The notes: generated from the sequence alone by a model not told the origin. Positions 9,732 through 19,603 are shown, counted from the first letter of the stretch. The stretch: 64,000 nt of DNA from Paenisporosarcina sp. HGH0030 (GCF_000411295.1 NZ_KE150421.1:1556835-1620834), one strand, 5' to 3'. Numbers and translations are program-made.

Positions 9732-11114
9732 TTATAGGTCTATTAGCTTCTCTCTGACATTTAACATCGCTAAAATGGATGCGATATAGATAGAAACTGC
9801 TGGTGCAGTCAATACATGTCCTGCTGTGTAAGCTATTCCCACCGCCAGCAAGAAGGCCACCCCGTATAAAATATATAGATACGTAAAGTGTGTTTTAATA
9901 TTTCGTACAAAATGTAGTAAAAACTTCCCTGTATACCAGAAGAATGGAGCCATTAAATAAAAGAAGCCGATCCATCCAAATGAATAGAACAAATCATGGA
10001 AGTCCATTTCAATCATTTTCAAGTCTTTTCCTGGTTCAGGTTCTTCATAGTTTCCTGCAAAGCCCATACCGAACAACTTTTGTGTGATTGGTGAAGAATT
10101 AAAATCTGCATTGAATTCTTTTTCATACTTTTCACGTGAACTGAAAATCAAGTTTTGAAGTTGTTCATTTGTTATTTCGGGATCGTCTTCGATAATTTCT
10201 TCCCCGTTGGCATCAAATTGGGGTTCATCATTCTCAGAATCTCCGAAAAGATCAATATTCAAGATGTCCAAATGAGCGTACATATTTCCGAAAACAGGTG
10301 TAAATGGTGTTGCAGCTGCAAGCAAAACAATTAATCCAAATGAAATGATCAAACTTGATTTTACTTGTTGCGTTTTAAGCTTCATGAACACATACATGAT
10401 GATGCTACCAATCAGTACTGATAAAAGGACAACCAGTATTCCACCGTAACCAACCTTAGTTCCTAATGCCAGCATTCCTAGTGACAACATGACAAATGGA
10501 ATCCAGAACCACGGTTTCTTAGCATTTGTTGTTCGTTCGATTGCATACAGTGCAAGAATCGGTAAGATAATCGCCATAATTGCCCCTATTTCGTTTCCTG
10601 CATAGAACCAACCGGAGTAACCAACTTTGGTATGTGCATAGTTGGATAAACTCGTGCCAGTAAGCTGAGCTATGATAAATACTGCGCCGATAATAAAGCC
10701 TGCTAACCACATATATTTCGTCGTATGTTTCTCGATATCCCAATCACGTGCTTGTAATTGTTTATACACAATCATGAATCCAAGGAACACGATATTGAAA
10801 TATACTACTTTATTGAAGAACTTTAATTCCTGGAATAGATAATAAGGATCTTTAACGCTTATATTCAGGAAAATGTTAATACCAATAATTAGTGCTAAGC
10901 CAACTAGGTATATTATGTAGCCGCGTGCCAATTTATTCGAGCGGGCCATCCATAATAAAAATAAACCCATTGTTCCCATATAAGCAAAGCGGAGCATGAC
11001 TCCGATTGTAATATTCGAGCCCAATAAAAGTTTGGACCCAGCTGTTAATACATCAATGACGGGTTGAAGCACAAGAAAAGCAATAAAATAGATTAGAAAT
11101 TTAGTTTGATTCAT
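9732..11114 (-). CDS. O-antigen ligase-like polytopic membrane protein
   Basis: 460 residues with about 11-12 predicted membrane helices and one large hydrophilic loop (about 290-360, with acidic DSENDEPQ and FSSREKYEKEF). This is the plan of the Wzy/WaaL O-antigen polymerase-ligase superfamily. The central segment GYSGWFYAGNEIGAIMAI and the loop before the last helices fit the family. It could polymerise wall-polymer repeat units or transfer them to a carrier. It is the last gene of the minus-strand cluster tagA-wecC-galU-glycosyltransferase, 6 bases after the glycosyltransferase stop. Family level is secure; the substrate is inferred from context only. Confidence 0.75.
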   Translation of the reverse strand: MNQTKFLIYFIAFLVLQPVIDVLTAGSKLLLGSNITIGVMLRFAYMGTMGLFLLWMARSNKLARGYIIYLVGLALIIGINIFLNISVKDPYYLFQELKFFNKVVYFNIVFLGFMIVYKQLQARDWDIEKHTTKYMWLAGFIIGAVFIIAQLTGTSLSNYAHTKVGYSGWFYAGNEIGAIMAIILPILALYAIERTTNAKKPWFWIPFVMLSLGMLALGTKVGYGGILVVLLSVLIGSIIMYVFMKLKTQQVKSSLIISFGLIVLLAAATPFTPVFGNMYAHLDILNIDLFGDSENDEPQFDANGEEIIEDDPEITNEQLQNLIFSSREKYEKEFNADFNSSPITQKLFGMGFAGNYEEPEPGKDLKMIEMDFHDLFYSFGWIGFFYLMAPFFWYTGKFLLHFVRNIKTHFTYLYILYGVAFLLAVGIAYTAGHVLTAPAVSIYIASILAMLNVREKLIDL

Positions 11115-11120
11115 GGCAAG

Positions 11121-12254
11121 TTAAAATCCTCTTTCGTTAGTTGTTTGTGGATTCAATTCATTAAAAATAGCTGAAAGCTTCGATTGAATTGTTGTTTGTT
11201 CATATTGTAAGGCGGTTTCATAAGCTGCTTGAGAAATCTTTTCATATTCTTCATTTGACAGTTCATCAAATTTAACCAATAAATCTTTTAATTGAACAGC
11301 GTCCCCTGGGGTAAATAACCATCCATTTTGACCATCTTGAACATAATCAAGGATGCCCCCTATTGCACTTGCAAGAATCGGAGTTTTGCATGCCATTGCT
11401 TCTAGTCCAACGAGACCCAGGCTTTCCCCTTTTCTGGTTGTCGGAAATATGAATGCTTCGATGACAGTATAGATATTTGCTAGATCAGATTGTTTCATCA
11501 AAGGATAGTGAATGATGACATCTTCAATGCCCAATGATTTCGCAAGTTCTTTAAATGCATCATCTTCTTTACCAGAGCCTACTGCAATAAAACGGGTACG
11601 GTCTCTTTCCTCTGGCTTTTCGTTCATATAAAACGAAATGGCCCGCAAATAATGATCCCAACCTTTTCCGACATCCAGTCTCCCTACATATCCGATATAA
11701 CGGAAAGCAGGATCTAGTTTTAGTTGAGATAAAATATCTATACGTTGGTTTTTTTTCGGGTGGAAGACTTCCGCATTCACCCCACCAGATGGAAATACGC
11801 GTATAGGTGTTTTGACACCATATTTTTGTTGCACTAATTTTTCGTAGTAATGAGAAGGTGTAATTATGAGTGATGATTGTTGAAGCAGTTTTTTAACTGC
11901 CGGTTGGTATTTTTCCTGTGAAGCAACTTCCGGTACCACATCGCTACCATGAACATTTGTCACTATTCGGACAGAAGGCTTCAGCTTTTTCAACCATAAT
12001 AGAGGCATGGCATTATGAGAAGCATAGTGCACATAAATAGCATCGTAGTTTCCAGTTAAACCTTTTGATAAGATTTTGCTGTAATAAATAGCGTAACCCA
12101 TTATTTTAGACAGTTTAGATGTTTTCTTCTGTAAAACGGCTTTATCAACTTGAAAGCCTTCATTTTGTAAAATCTTTTCGGTGTTTTGTACAAAGACACC
12201 GTAACTTGGGAAGTTTGAGGATGGATACATATTGGCTACCAATAAAATTTTCAT
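11121..12254 (-). CDS. GT4-family glycosyltransferase
   Basis: 377 residues with the two-Rossmann GT-B fold. The N-terminus is MKILLVANMYPS. The nucleotide-sugar half shows YVGRLDVGKGWDHYL and the E-x7-E region in KGESLGLVGLEAMACKTP, marks of retaining GT4 enzymes. The acceptor and sugar are unknown. The neighbours (UDP-ManNAcA dehydrogenase, GalU, TagA) suggest it extends the secondary wall polymer in the cytoplasm. ATG 12254 follows AAGGGGGATGAG. A 9-bp hairpin lies between galU and this gene. Confidence 0.85.
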   Translation of the reverse strand: MKILLVANMYPSSNFPSYGVFVQNTEKILQNEGFQVDKAVLQKKTSKLSKIMGYAIYYSKILSKGLTGNYDAIYVHYASHNAMPLLWLKKLKPSVRIVTNVHGSDVVPEVASQEKYQPAVKKLLQQSSLIITPSHYYEKLVQQKYGVKTPIRVFPSGGVNAEVFHPKKNQRIDILSQLKLDPAFRYIGYVGRLDVGKGWDHYLRAISFYMNEKPEERDRTRFIAVGSGKEDDAFKELAKSLGIEDVIIHYPLMKQSDLANIYTVIEAFIFPTTRKGESLGLVGLEAMACKTPILASAIGGILDYVQDGQNGWLFTPGDAVQLKDLLVKFDELSNEEYEKISQAAYETALQYEQTTIQSKLSAIFNELNPQTTNERGF

Positions 12255-12291
12255 CTCTCATCCCCCTTTCCAATTAGTTCTAGACGCAAGT

Positions 12292-12313
12292 ACATCGCGA
12301 TTGCTCGCGATGT
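12292..12313 (-). other. Perfect 9-bp hairpin between galU and glycosyltransferase
   Basis: ACATCGCGA / TCGCGATGT with loop TTGC (identity shown on the plus strand) lies 2 bases after the galU stop. No T-run follows, so it is more likely an mRNA processing or stability element than a terminator. Confidence 0.5.
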
Positions 12314-12314
12314 C

Positions 12315-13187
12315 TTATTCATACTGTTCAATTTTCTTTTTCATGTAGGCGATTAAATCATCTTTTAAATCTGGACGTTGCAGGGCAAATTCCAAAGTGG
12401 TTTCGACAAAACCAAGTTTTTCACCTACATCATAACGATTTCCTTCAAAAGCATATCCATAAACGCCTTGTTCACCGTTCAACTTTTCAATGGCATCCGT
12501 TAATTGGATTTCGCCCCCCGCTCCTATTTCCATCTCATCTAAATACTTGAAGATTTCAGGAGTAAACACATAACGACCAATAATCGCCATATTTGAAGGA
12601 GCTGTACCTTGTTTTGGCTTTTCTACGAATTTACGAACTTTGTACCGTGAACCGATTTGTTCAGAAGGATCAATGACGCCATAACGGTGTGTTTCTGATT
12701 CTGGAACTTCCATTACACCAATCACTGAGGAAGCCGTCTCTTCGTAGTTCTCAATCAACTGTTTCAAGCATGGTGTTTCAGCTTGTACAATATCGTCACC
12801 GAGTAAAACCGCAAAAGGTTCATCCCCAATAAACTTACGTGCGGTCCAAACAGCATGTCCCAATCCAAGGGGTGCTTTCTGACGAATGTAATGAATTTCA
12901 ACTTTTCCGGATTGTTGTACTTCTTCCAATAAATCAAATTTCTCTTTTGCATATAATGTATTTTCAAGAAGTGGCGCAGAATCGAAATGATCTTCGATGG
13001 CACGCTTGTCTTTTCCTGTAACGATGATAATATCTTCAATACCTGAAGCAATAGCCTCTTCTACAATATATTGAATGGTCGGTTTATCAACAATAGGTAG
13101 CATCTCTTTTGGCATTGCTTTCGTTGCTGGTAAGAAACGTGTACCTAAACCTGCAGCTGGAATAATTGCTTTGCGTACTTTTTTCAT
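12315..13187 (-). CDS. galU: UTP-glucose-1-phosphate uridylyltransferase
   Basis: 290 residues. It makes UDP-glucose from UTP and glucose-1-phosphate in the cytoplasm, feeding wall and capsule polymers. Family motifs are [20 protein letters not shown] (nucleotide binding and catalytic Arg/Lys), [12 protein letters not shown], the metal-binding VLLGDDIV and the VEKPKQG segment, and the length is typical. A TTG codon two residues upstream is in frame. ATG 13187 is preferred because the GGGAGG site lies 8 bases before it. It is 14 bases downstream of wecC and probably in one transcript with it. It could also be a paralogue dedicated to this cluster. Confidence 0.93.
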   Translation of the reverse strand: MKKVRKAIIPAAGLGTRFLPATKAMPKEMLPIVDKPTIQYIVEEAIASGIEDIIIVTGKDKRAIEDHFDSAPLLENTLYAKEKFDLLEEVQQSGKVEIHYIRQKAPLGLGHAVWTARKFIGDEPFAVLLGDDIVQAETPCLKQLIENYEETASSVIGVMEVPESETHRYGVIDPSEQIGSRYKVRKFVEKPKQGTAPSNMAIIGRYVFTPEIFKYLDEMEIGAGGEIQLTDAIEKLNGEQGVYGYAFEGNRYDVGEKLGFVETTLEFALQRPDLKDDLIAYMKKKIEQYE

Positions 13188-13201
13188 CAACAATGCCTCC
13201 C

Positions 13202-14476
13202 TTAATTCTTGGAATCACCTAAAAGATATACATCAAATCCAGCTGCTTCCCATTTCGCACGATCAATACAGTTTTTAGTATCGATGATGATATGGTTGGT
13301 CATATGTGATTTGATTTCTTCAGGATTCAAGTCTCTAAACGCTTGGTGATCAGTTAATACTAAAATCGCCGAAGCATGTTGAAGCGCTACAAATTGATCT
13401 TGTGTCTGTTCCGGCAAGTTGTTGTGTTTAATATGTGGATCGTATGCTGACAAACTCATTTGTCGCTCACGAAGTTGTTCCACTACGTCAACAGAAGGAC
13501 TTTCACGCATATCGTCAATGTTGCCTTTAAATGCTAATCCGAGTACAGCAATTTTCGGATCCTTAATGCCTTTTGCATTTAATATATCAGCCGTTAATTG
13601 AGCAGTATAGGATGGCATGCCATCATTTGTTTGTCGTGACAAGTGAATGAGCTTCGCTTGTTGCGGATCAAGTTCCACCAAGAACCAAGGATCAACTGCG
13701 ATACAGTGTCCACCAACACCAGGGCCTGGCATATGAATATTCACCCGAGGATGGAAGTTAGCAAGCTTGATTGCCTCCCAAATATTCACTCCAATATTCT
13801 GTGCGATTTTTGCCAATTCATTTGCGAAAGCAATATTAACATCTCGGTATGTGTTTTCCATTACTTTTACAAGTTCAGCTGTCGTTGCATCGGTTTCATG
13901 CATCGTACCTTTTACGAATGATTGATACAGTGCTGTCGTTTGTTTAGCTGACTCTACATTGACACCACCAATAATACGGTCGTTGGAAACCAATTCTTCA
14001 AATACTCGACCTGGAATCACGCGTTCAGGTGAGTGGGACACTAACAATTCCATGCCAATTTCCAAGTTCGCCTTAATCAATTCAGGCATCATTACATCTT
14101 CTACCGTGCGTGGAGGAACAGTTGATTCCAAAATAACCAAGTTACCTTTTTCAAGGAAAGGAACTGTAGAAGCAGTAGCTATTCTTACATATTCTAAATC
14201 AGCTGTTTTGTCCGCTTTGATTGGTGAAGGAACAGCGATAATAAAGACATCCGCCTTGATTGGTTCTGTAGAAACAGTCAGTGAACCAGAATCAATCGCT
14301 TTATCTAAACGCTCCTGTAGACCGTTTTCTTCGATATGTAATTGTTTCTTTTGAATCATTTTAACCGTGTCTTCGTTAACGTCCACTCCGTGAACTTGGT
14401 GTCCATGATTTGCAAACATGACAGCAGTCGGTAATCCGATATATCCGAGTCCAACTACGCAAATGGTTTTTTTCAT
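13202..14476 (-). CDS. wecC: UDP-N-acetyl-D-mannosamine dehydrogenase
   Basis: 424 residues. It oxidises UDP-ManNAc to UDP-ManNAcA with two NAD+. The NAD-binding [10 protein letters not shown] motif is at the N-terminus. Mid-domain motifs are ILESTVPP and SPERVIPG, the catalytic Cys is in [15 protein letters not shown], and the C-terminal domain has [16 protein letters not shown]. The HPRVNI and [15 protein letters not shown] segments match WecC rather than UDP-glucose dehydrogenase. UDP-ManNAcA would be used in a ManNAc-type secondary wall polymer. The gene lies between tagA and galU on one strand. Confidence 0.87.
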   Translation of the reverse strand: MKKTICVVGLGYIGLPTAVMFANHGHQVHGVDVNEDTVKMIQKKQLHIEENGLQERLDKAIDSGSLTVSTEPIKADVFIIAVPSPIKADKTADLEYVRIATASTVPFLEKGNLVILESTVPPRTVEDVMMPELIKANLEIGMELLVSHSPERVIPGRVFEELVSNDRIIGGVNVESAKQTTALYQSFVKGTMHETDATTAELVKVMENTYRDVNIAFANELAKIAQNIGVNIWEAIKLANFHPRVNIHMPGPGVGGHCIAVDPWFLVELDPQQAKLIHLSRQTNDGMPSYTAQLTADILNAKGIKDPKIAVLGLAFKGNIDDMRESPSVDVVEQLRERQMSLSAYDPHIKHNNLPEQTQDQFVALQHASAILVLTDHQAFRDLNPEEIKSHMTNHIIIDTKNCIDRAKWEAAGFDVYLLGDSKN

Positions 14477-14587
14477 AAGTATTCTCCTTCTGAATGAAAA
14501 TAAATTAGTTTCTTCTATTATAAGTGTGTTTTGTATTGGTCACTCAAGTACCGCAATTATAGGTACAGAAATCACACGATTTCAATG

Positions 14588-15304
14588 TTATTTCTTACCT
14601 ATTAATACTCGCCATAAAAAGATCGGCAAGTTCATTTGACGCTTGATACGTGATGGGTTACTTGCCAAACGATATAACCATTCTAACCCAAACTTACGGA
14701 AAAGTGCGGGTGCTCTTTTGACCATTCCCGAAAATACATCAAAACTCCCACCGACCCCTTGAAAAACAAGAACGTTTGGAAGGTTTACCAGGTCCCTCTT
14801 TATCCATAGTTCCTGTTTTGGGCTGCCGAGTGCAACGAATAATATCTTCGCTCCACTTTCATGAATACGTTGTACCAAAGCTGCCTCATCTTTCTCATAA
14901 CCATTTGTATATCCAGCAACGGTCAGAAGCGGTCTCTCTTTTTGAATCTCTGAAATGGCTTTAGTCACGACTTCTTCTTTTGCCCCATAAAAATAAACCG
15001 GATGGCCATGTGATGCGGCGAAGTCCAGCAGTTTTCCCATCATGTCTACCCCAGTAACACGGGAAGTAATCTTGCCACCTCTTAGTTTTGATGCCAATAG
15101 GATACCAACGCCATCAGGAATCTGGAAAGTTGATTCATTAATTAACGTTTTCACTTGTGGATCCCGATTTGCAGTTATGACTTTTTCCGGGTTTACTGCG
15201 ATAATTGTTGACTGCTCATTACGAGCCATTTTCTGTTGTAATTCACTGATAATTCCTTCATATGTTAATGGCGATACATCCACGCCTAAGTAGGTCTCTT
15301 TCAC
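14588..15304 (-). CDS. tagA: TagA/WecG-family N-acetylmannosaminyltransferase
   Basis: 238 residues. TagA-type enzymes add ManNAc from UDP-ManNAc to undecaprenyl-PP-GlcNAc, the committed linkage step for wall teichoic acids and SLH-binding wall polymers. Family motifs are INESTFQIPDGVGILLASKL, the Gly-rich VALGSPKQELWI and GVGGSFDVFSG, and a C-terminal basic amphipathic tail (FLWRVLIGKK) that associates with the membrane. The start is GTG 15304 with GAGG about 10 bases upstream. It is the first gene of the minus-strand polymer cluster and is divergent from csaB. Confidence 0.9.
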   Translation of the reverse strand: MKETYLGVDVSPLTYEGIISELQQKMARNEQSTIIAVNPEKVITANRDPQVKTLINESTFQIPDGVGILLASKLRGGKITSRVTGVDMMGKLLDFAASHGHPVYFYGAKEEVVTKAISEIQKERPLLTVAGYTNGYEKDEAALVQRIHESGAKILFVALGSPKQELWIKRDLVNLPNVLVFQGVGGSFDVFSGMVKRAPALFRKFGLEWLYRLASNPSRIKRQMNLPIFLWRVLIGKK

Positions 15305-15341
15305 TATTTACAGCCTCATTTCGTTCACATTCAATTGATAT

Positions 15342-15350
15342 AGTATAGCA
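15342..15350 (-). promoter_or_regulatory. Extended -10 promoter candidate for tagA
   Basis: On the minus strand TGCTATACT gives an extended -10 (TG-N-TATACT) about 40 bases before the tagA start. No good -35 lies upstream, which is acceptable for extended -10 promoters. Confidence 0.4.
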
Positions 15351-15364
15351 GATTCTTTGTTTAG

Positions 15365-15434
15365 TTGCATAGCATCCGTGACAAGTGATAAAATTTGGAC
15401 ATAAGACGCTTTCACTTCGTTGTGAAAGCTTTTG
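15365..15434 (+). promoter_or_regulatory. Possible csaB promoter and leader hairpin
   Basis: TTGCAT (15365) and TAAAAT (15389) are 18 bases apart. They are followed by a perfect 8-bp hairpin GCTTTCAC / GTGAAAGC with a T-rich tail (15408-15434). If the promoter is real, the hairpin and the repeat at 15472-15707 would lie in the csaB 5' leader. Confidence 0.3.
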
Positions 15435-15471
15435 TTATGGAAATTAAAAAGATAAATTTCTGTTATTATTA

Positions 15472-15707
15472 TGTCTAGCTACAAGCGCCAGCTCACACTT
15501 AAGCTTCAGAAACTCATTCGGAAACAGGTTTCCGATTCGCTTCTTCCAGCGCCAGATCCAGTTGCACAGGCCAACCCGCTCCTAAGCTTCGCAACTTCAT
15601 TCGAAAACAAGTTTTCGATTCAGTTGCTCCAGCGCCAGAGTCGGATTAGATTGGCCTGTTCCACATTTTAGAGCGTTGAGCTATAGTGGCGCTTTCCGCT
15701 TTTCTTA
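15472..15707 (+). repeat. Dispersed structured repeat, long copy, in csaB leader
   Basis: The left end TGTCTAGCTACAAGCGCC and the right end GGCGCTTTCCGCTTTTC match the ends of the copy at 42035-42142. Inside, a unit starting AAGCTTC is duplicated with an 83-bp period (15501 and 15584). Each unit has a perfect 8-bp hairpin: TCGGAAAC / GTTTCCGA (15518-15535) and TCGAAAAC / GTTTTCGA (15601-15618). The two differ by a compensatory base-pair change. The element ends 16 bases before the csaB start and overlaps nothing coding. Confidence 0.7.
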
Positions 15708-15722
15708 AGAGGAGGACTTCAT

Positions 15723-16832
15723 TTGAAAATTGTATTATCCGGCTTCTATGGTCTTGGTAACACAGGAGACGAAGCGATACTAAAAGCGATCGTAGATAAT
15801 CTGCGTTCTGAATTAAACAATCCTGAGATCACTGTGTTTTCCCTATCGCCTGAATTAACAGCGAAGGAACATGGCGTGAAATCTGTTTATCGTGGATGGA
15901 GACATCAAAATAAGGAAAAAGTAAGAGCGTTGCGTGATGCAGACTTATTGATTTCCGGTGGTGGCGGCTTGCTTCAAGACACTTACCCAACGAAGTTTTT
16001 ATTCGGCCCGCTTCCTTATTATTTACTAATTGTGTTCTTAGCTAAACTTTGTGGAGCAAAAGTAATGTTCTTTTCACAAGGAATCGGCCCTGTTACCTCT
16101 ACATGGGGTAAGATTTTGATGAAAATCTTTGCTAACCTGGCTGACTTCGTTACAGTTCGTGACCAATATTCAAAAGACTATCTGCATTCACTCGGTGTTA
16201 AACGACCTGAAACAGTGGTGACTGCTGATATCGTTTTCGCATTCCGAGCAGACGAAGAAAACTCGGCATATGATTCACTTCCTTTAAAAGGTGACGAAAA
16301 AATCGTTGCCGTTACTGTACGTCCATGGTTTGAGCATCCGGACTACATTGAAAAAATGGCTCATTTATTAGATGAGTTAATTGAGCAACGTGGCGTTACA
16401 CCGGTTTTCGTTCCAATGGAAGGAAAATATGATGTACCTGCTTCCAATGATGTATTGTCACATATGAAACACGCAGACAAAACGTATATGCTTGGTTCGG
16501 ATTTTTCACCAAATCAATTCCTGAACTTTATCCGCCATGCGGATTTAACTGTCGGCTTGCGTTTACATGCTTTAATATTCTCAGCACTCAGCAATGTTCC
16601 TCATCTTGGATTCAGTTACGATAAGAAAGTAGAAAGCTTTCTAAAACGTTCTGGCATGTGGGACTATTCATTCCGTTTAGGTGAAATTGATCAGGCAAAA
16701 CTTCTTGAGAATGCCCTTTATTTACTGGACAACAAAGAAGCTGCACAGAAAACAATGGAACCTAATGTCGATCAACTTCGTCGTGAAGCTATGCGCAACT
16801 TGGATTTATTAAAAGAAAAATTCGGAAACTAA
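15723..16832 (+). CDS. csaB: Polysaccharide pyruvyl transferase
   Basis: 369 residues. CsaB adds ketal-linked pyruvate from phosphoenolpyruvate to the secondary wall polymer, and this modification is needed for SLH domains to bind. Family signatures are the N-terminal GFYGLGNTGDEAIL, SGGGGLLQD, FSQGIGPV and the C-terminal RLHALIFSAL. The start is TTG at 15723 with GGAGG 7 bases upstream. It leads a plus-strand group with a glycosyltransferase (stop to start 15 bases) and then murJ, divergent from tagA. With ten SLH proteins nearby, the role is well supported. Confidence 0.93.
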   Translation: MKIVLSGFYGLGNTGDEAILKAIVDNLRSELNNPEITVFSLSPELTAKEHGVKSVYRGWRHQNKEKVRALRDADLLISGGGGLLQDTYPTKFLFGPLPYYLLIVFLAKLCGAKVMFFSQGIGPVTSTWGKILMKIFANLADFVTVRDQYSKDYLHSLGVKRPETVVTADIVFAFRADEENSAYDSLPLKGDEKIVAVTVRPWFEHPDYIEKMAHLLDELIEQRGVTPVFVPMEGKYDVPASNDVLSHMKHADKTYMLGSDFSPNQFLNFIRHADLTVGLRLHALIFSALSNVPHLGFSYDKKVESFLKRSGMWDYSFRLGEIDQAKLLENALYLLDNKEAAQKTMEPNVDQLRREAMRNLDLLKEKFGN

Positions 16833-16847
16833 AGGAGATTGTCATTC

Positions 16848-18020
16848 ATGAAAATATTATTAGTCACGTCGTATGACTATCCTCATTTAGGTGGCCTTTC
16901 GACACATATGACAACATTACAATCCGGGCTTGAAGCTCGTGGACATCAAGTGGATACTTTATCTTTCTCTGATGTACCAAAATGGAAACGTGATTTTATC
17001 GCACGTGGTCCGTCGTTTATTTTAAACAAGATTTCTTTAGGTGCTGGTTATGTGTGGACGTTAGAACGTCGCCAGGCATTCCTCGAAAAAATGTTACGTG
17101 AAGATAAATATAAAGCGTATGACGTAGTTAATGCGCAAGACGTATTCGCCACTCGCGCTTCTCTTGCAGCAGGTCTTCCGACAGTTACCACTGTTCATGG
17201 TTATTTAACGTATGAAGGTATTTCAAAAGGATCTGTTGCTGAAGGATCAAAACATGCGGACAAGCTAATGGCAGTAGAACGTGTAGGTTACACGGCTACG
17301 CGCGAAGTCATTACAGTTGATACACGCATTAAAGATTATGTGAAGCGTGAAACAGGCGTTGACGGAACAATGATTAAAAACTTCATTGATGTAGATTCAT
17401 TTAAACCAGAAGTTGAACGTCGCCGTGAATTCCGTGACAAATATGGCTTAAATCAAGATGAACTTATCTTCTTTGTTCCACGTCGTTTAACTCGTAAAAA
17501 TGGCGTTATTTATCCAGTATTGTCATTCCCGCCTGTTTTGGAGAAATTCCCGAACGCTCGTGTACTATTTGCAGGCACAGGTGAAATGTTTGATGAAATC
17601 AAATCTAAAGCTGCAGAACTAGGCGTAGCAGATAACGTTACATTACTAGGAGCCGTAGCTCATAAAGACATGATCGAGTACTTTGCTCTAAGTGATGTTG
17701 TATTAGTTCCTTCTATATATAGTGCAGGAGTTGAAGAAGCGACATCCATTTCTGCTCTTGAAGCAATGGGCTCAGGTGTACCACTAATCGCTTGTGCTGT
17801 AGGTGGATTAAAAGAAATTGTTGACCATGAAAAAGATGGTCTACTTGTTGAAGAAAGAAACATTGAAGATCTTTCAAATGCCATGATTCACCTTCTTGAA
17901 AACCGTGAAGAAGGATCACAGCTGGCTGATGCTGCGCGCAAAAAAATCGTGGACCAGTATTCTCATTACGCAGCTGCCGAAAAATATGAAAGTATCTATA
18001 AACGTGCAATCTCTAAATAA
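16848..18020 (+). CDS. GT4-family glycosyltransferase
   Basis: 390 residues, GT-B fold. The N-terminus is MKILLVTSYDYPHLGGLSTH. The C-terminal half has FVPRRLTRKNGVIYP, AGTGEMFDEI and the donor-site SIYSAGVEEATSISALEAMG. An in-frame TTG lies three codons upstream, but AAAGGAG is 10 bases before ATG 16848, which is chosen. It follows csaB closely and precedes a terminator, so it probably acts on the same wall polymer; the sugar is unknown. Confidence 0.85.
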   Translation: MKILLVTSYDYPHLGGLSTHMTTLQSGLEARGHQVDTLSFSDVPKWKRDFIARGPSFILNKISLGAGYVWTLERRQAFLEKMLREDKYKAYDVVNAQDVFATRASLAAGLPTVTTVHGYLTYEGISKGSVAEGSKHADKLMAVERVGYTATREVITVDTRIKDYVKRETGVDGTMIKNFIDVDSFKPEVERRREFRDKYGLNQDELIFFVPRRLTRKNGVIYPVLSFPPVLEKFPNARVLFAGTGEMFDEIKSKAAELGVADNVTLLGAVAHKDMIEYFALSDVVLVPSIYSAGVEEATSISALEAMGSGVPLIACAVGGLKEIVDHEKDGLLVEERNIEDLSNAMIHLLENREEGSQLADAARKKIVDQYSHYAAAEKYESIYKRAISK

Positions 18021-18027
18021 TCTAAGG

Positions 18028-18055
18028 CTCCTTGCTCCTATAGCAAGGAGTTTTT
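18028..18055 (+). terminator. Terminator after the csaB-glycosyltransferase pair
   Basis: The 9-bp stem CTCCTTGCT / AGCAAGGAG is followed by TTTTTCT, 8 bases after the stop. murJ starts 20 bases later, so some readthrough is likely. Confidence 0.8.
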
Positions 18056-18074
18056 CTAAATAGGTAGGTGTAAG

Positions 18075-19595
18075 ATGAGTAACTTGAAGAAAGCAGCGTT
18101 ATGGTCAACAGGACTTGCTTTATTACTGAAATTATCAGGGTTCGTTCGTGAAGCAGTAGTCGCGAATGAGTTTGGGGCATCAAATGAAACAGATGGCTAC
18201 TTCCTCGCTTTCGGTTTTATTACATTAGTGGTGGCCATGATATCTACAGGCTTCAATAATGTATTTTTGCCAATGTATATTAAACGTAAAAAAACTGGAT
18301 TGGATACTAGTGAACAAAATGCGAATGCCCTCCTGAACTGGACAATGGTCATCTTTGGTTTTATCAGTATTTTGGGATGGTTTTTTGCGAAACAGTTTGT
18401 TCCCGTCATTTATCCCAATATGAAGGAAGGCATAGAGCCATATGCCGTTGAAATGACTCAGATTTTCTTTGCATTCATGATGTTAATCGCGTTAACCGGA
18501 CTATTGGATTCCTATCTTCAGTCCCGGCGCATATTTGTACCTTCACAATTAGCGAAGTTGTTAGCTACATTGATGGCAGCCATTTTCGCCATTTTCTTCA
18601 GTGAAGTATGGGGAATTTATTCACTGGTCTACGGATTTTTATTCGGAACGATTTTAGGTGTTGTTATTCAGTTATACTTCCTAGGTCGTTCCGATTATAA
18701 ATGGCGTTTGGATTTCACCATGGAGCCGGATTTCAAGAAAGCTTTCATTATATTGATTATCCCTTCTTTATTGAACTCTGTGGTTGGACAAATAAATCTG
18801 TTCGTCAATAAAGCTTTCGCATCTGGTGTGGGTGTCGCTGACGGTGCTGTTACGTATTTAAACAACTCATCGCTTCTAATCAGCATACCAAATGCGATTT
18901 ACGCGACGACTCTAGCCGCGATTATATTCACTTTGATGAGTGAACAAACGGAAGATATTAAGAAATTTAAAGATACTTTTTTCCGTGGTATGGAAATTTC
19001 TCTTGTTACGTTGTTACCAATTACAGTGGGTTTATTGGTTGTTGGTGACGCTGCTGTGTCGTTCATTTATGAGCGTGGAAAATTCTCAGCGCAAGATACA
19101 GATAATACGTATATTGCCTTGTTATTTTACCTACCAATTATCGTTTTCCAAGGCATGCAATTGATTCTATCCAAGTCGATGTATGCGCGTGGGAAAACTT
19201 CTGTTGTGTTCCGAATCAGTGTCACGACAATTTTATTAAACTTCTTATTAAACTGGTGGTTAGTTGATGATTACGGCTACCCTGCACTCGCCGTCTCGGC
19301 GTCAGTAGTCAGCATTTACTACTTTACCGTGTCTATGATTGTGGTATACAGAGATTTAGGAATGTCTGAATTTGCTCGATTTGCTCGCATGAGTGTCAGA
19401 GTAATCATACCTGCAGTCCTTATGGGGCTTGTGGTTTGGGGAGCTAAGATTGCTTTAGGTGCAGAGGATTGGTATTCGCTAATCCAGCTAGCAGTGCTTG
19501 TGCCAATCGGTATCATCGTATATGCAGCGTCATTAAAAGTCACTTACCCGACTGGCTTCAATCGCATGTTGAGTATGGTGAAACGATCTAAATAA
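18075..19595 (+). CDS. MurJ/MviN-like lipid-linked oligosaccharide flippase
   Basis: 506 residues with about 14 membrane helices, the MOP-superfamily MurJ plan. The N-terminal helix pair with KLSGFVREAVVANEFGAS and the segment SLLNSVVGQINLFVNKAFAS match the MurJ family, including the conserved Arg of the first helix. It flips an undecaprenyl-linked saccharide across the membrane. Because it sits next to csaB, the substrate may be the wall-polymer lipid intermediate rather than lipid II; this is inference. ATG 18075 has AGGTGTAAG upstream. Confidence 0.82.
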   Translation: MSNLKKAALWSTGLALLLKLSGFVREAVVANEFGASNETDGYFLAFGFITLVVAMISTGFNNVFLPMYIKRKKTGLDTSEQNANALLNWTMVIFGFISILGWFFAKQFVPVIYPNMKEGIEPYAVEMTQIFFAFMMLIALTGLLDSYLQSRRIFVPSQLAKLLATLMAAIFAIFFSEVWGIYSLVYGFLFGTILGVVIQLYFLGRSDYKWRLDFTMEPDFKKAFIILIIPSLLNSVVGQINLFVNKAFASGVGVADGAVTYLNNSSLLISIPNAIYATTLAAIIFTLMSEQTEDIKKFKDTFFRGMEISLVTLLPITVGLLVVGDAAVSFIYERGKFSAQDTDNTYIALLFYLPIIVFQGMQLILSKSMYARGKTSVVFRISVTTILLNFLLNWWLVDDYGYPALAVSASVVSIYYFTVSMIVVYRDLGMSEFARFARMSVRVIIPAVLMGLVVWGAKIALGAEDWYSLIQLAVLVPIGIIVYAASLKVTYPTGFNRMLSMVKRSK

Positions 19596-19603
19596 TAGTT
19601 AGT

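Noticed and set aside
15471-15671. 66-codon frame inside the repeat before csaB
   Set aside because: It lies wholly in the structured repeat, no Shine-Dalgarno, and ends in the csaB leader.
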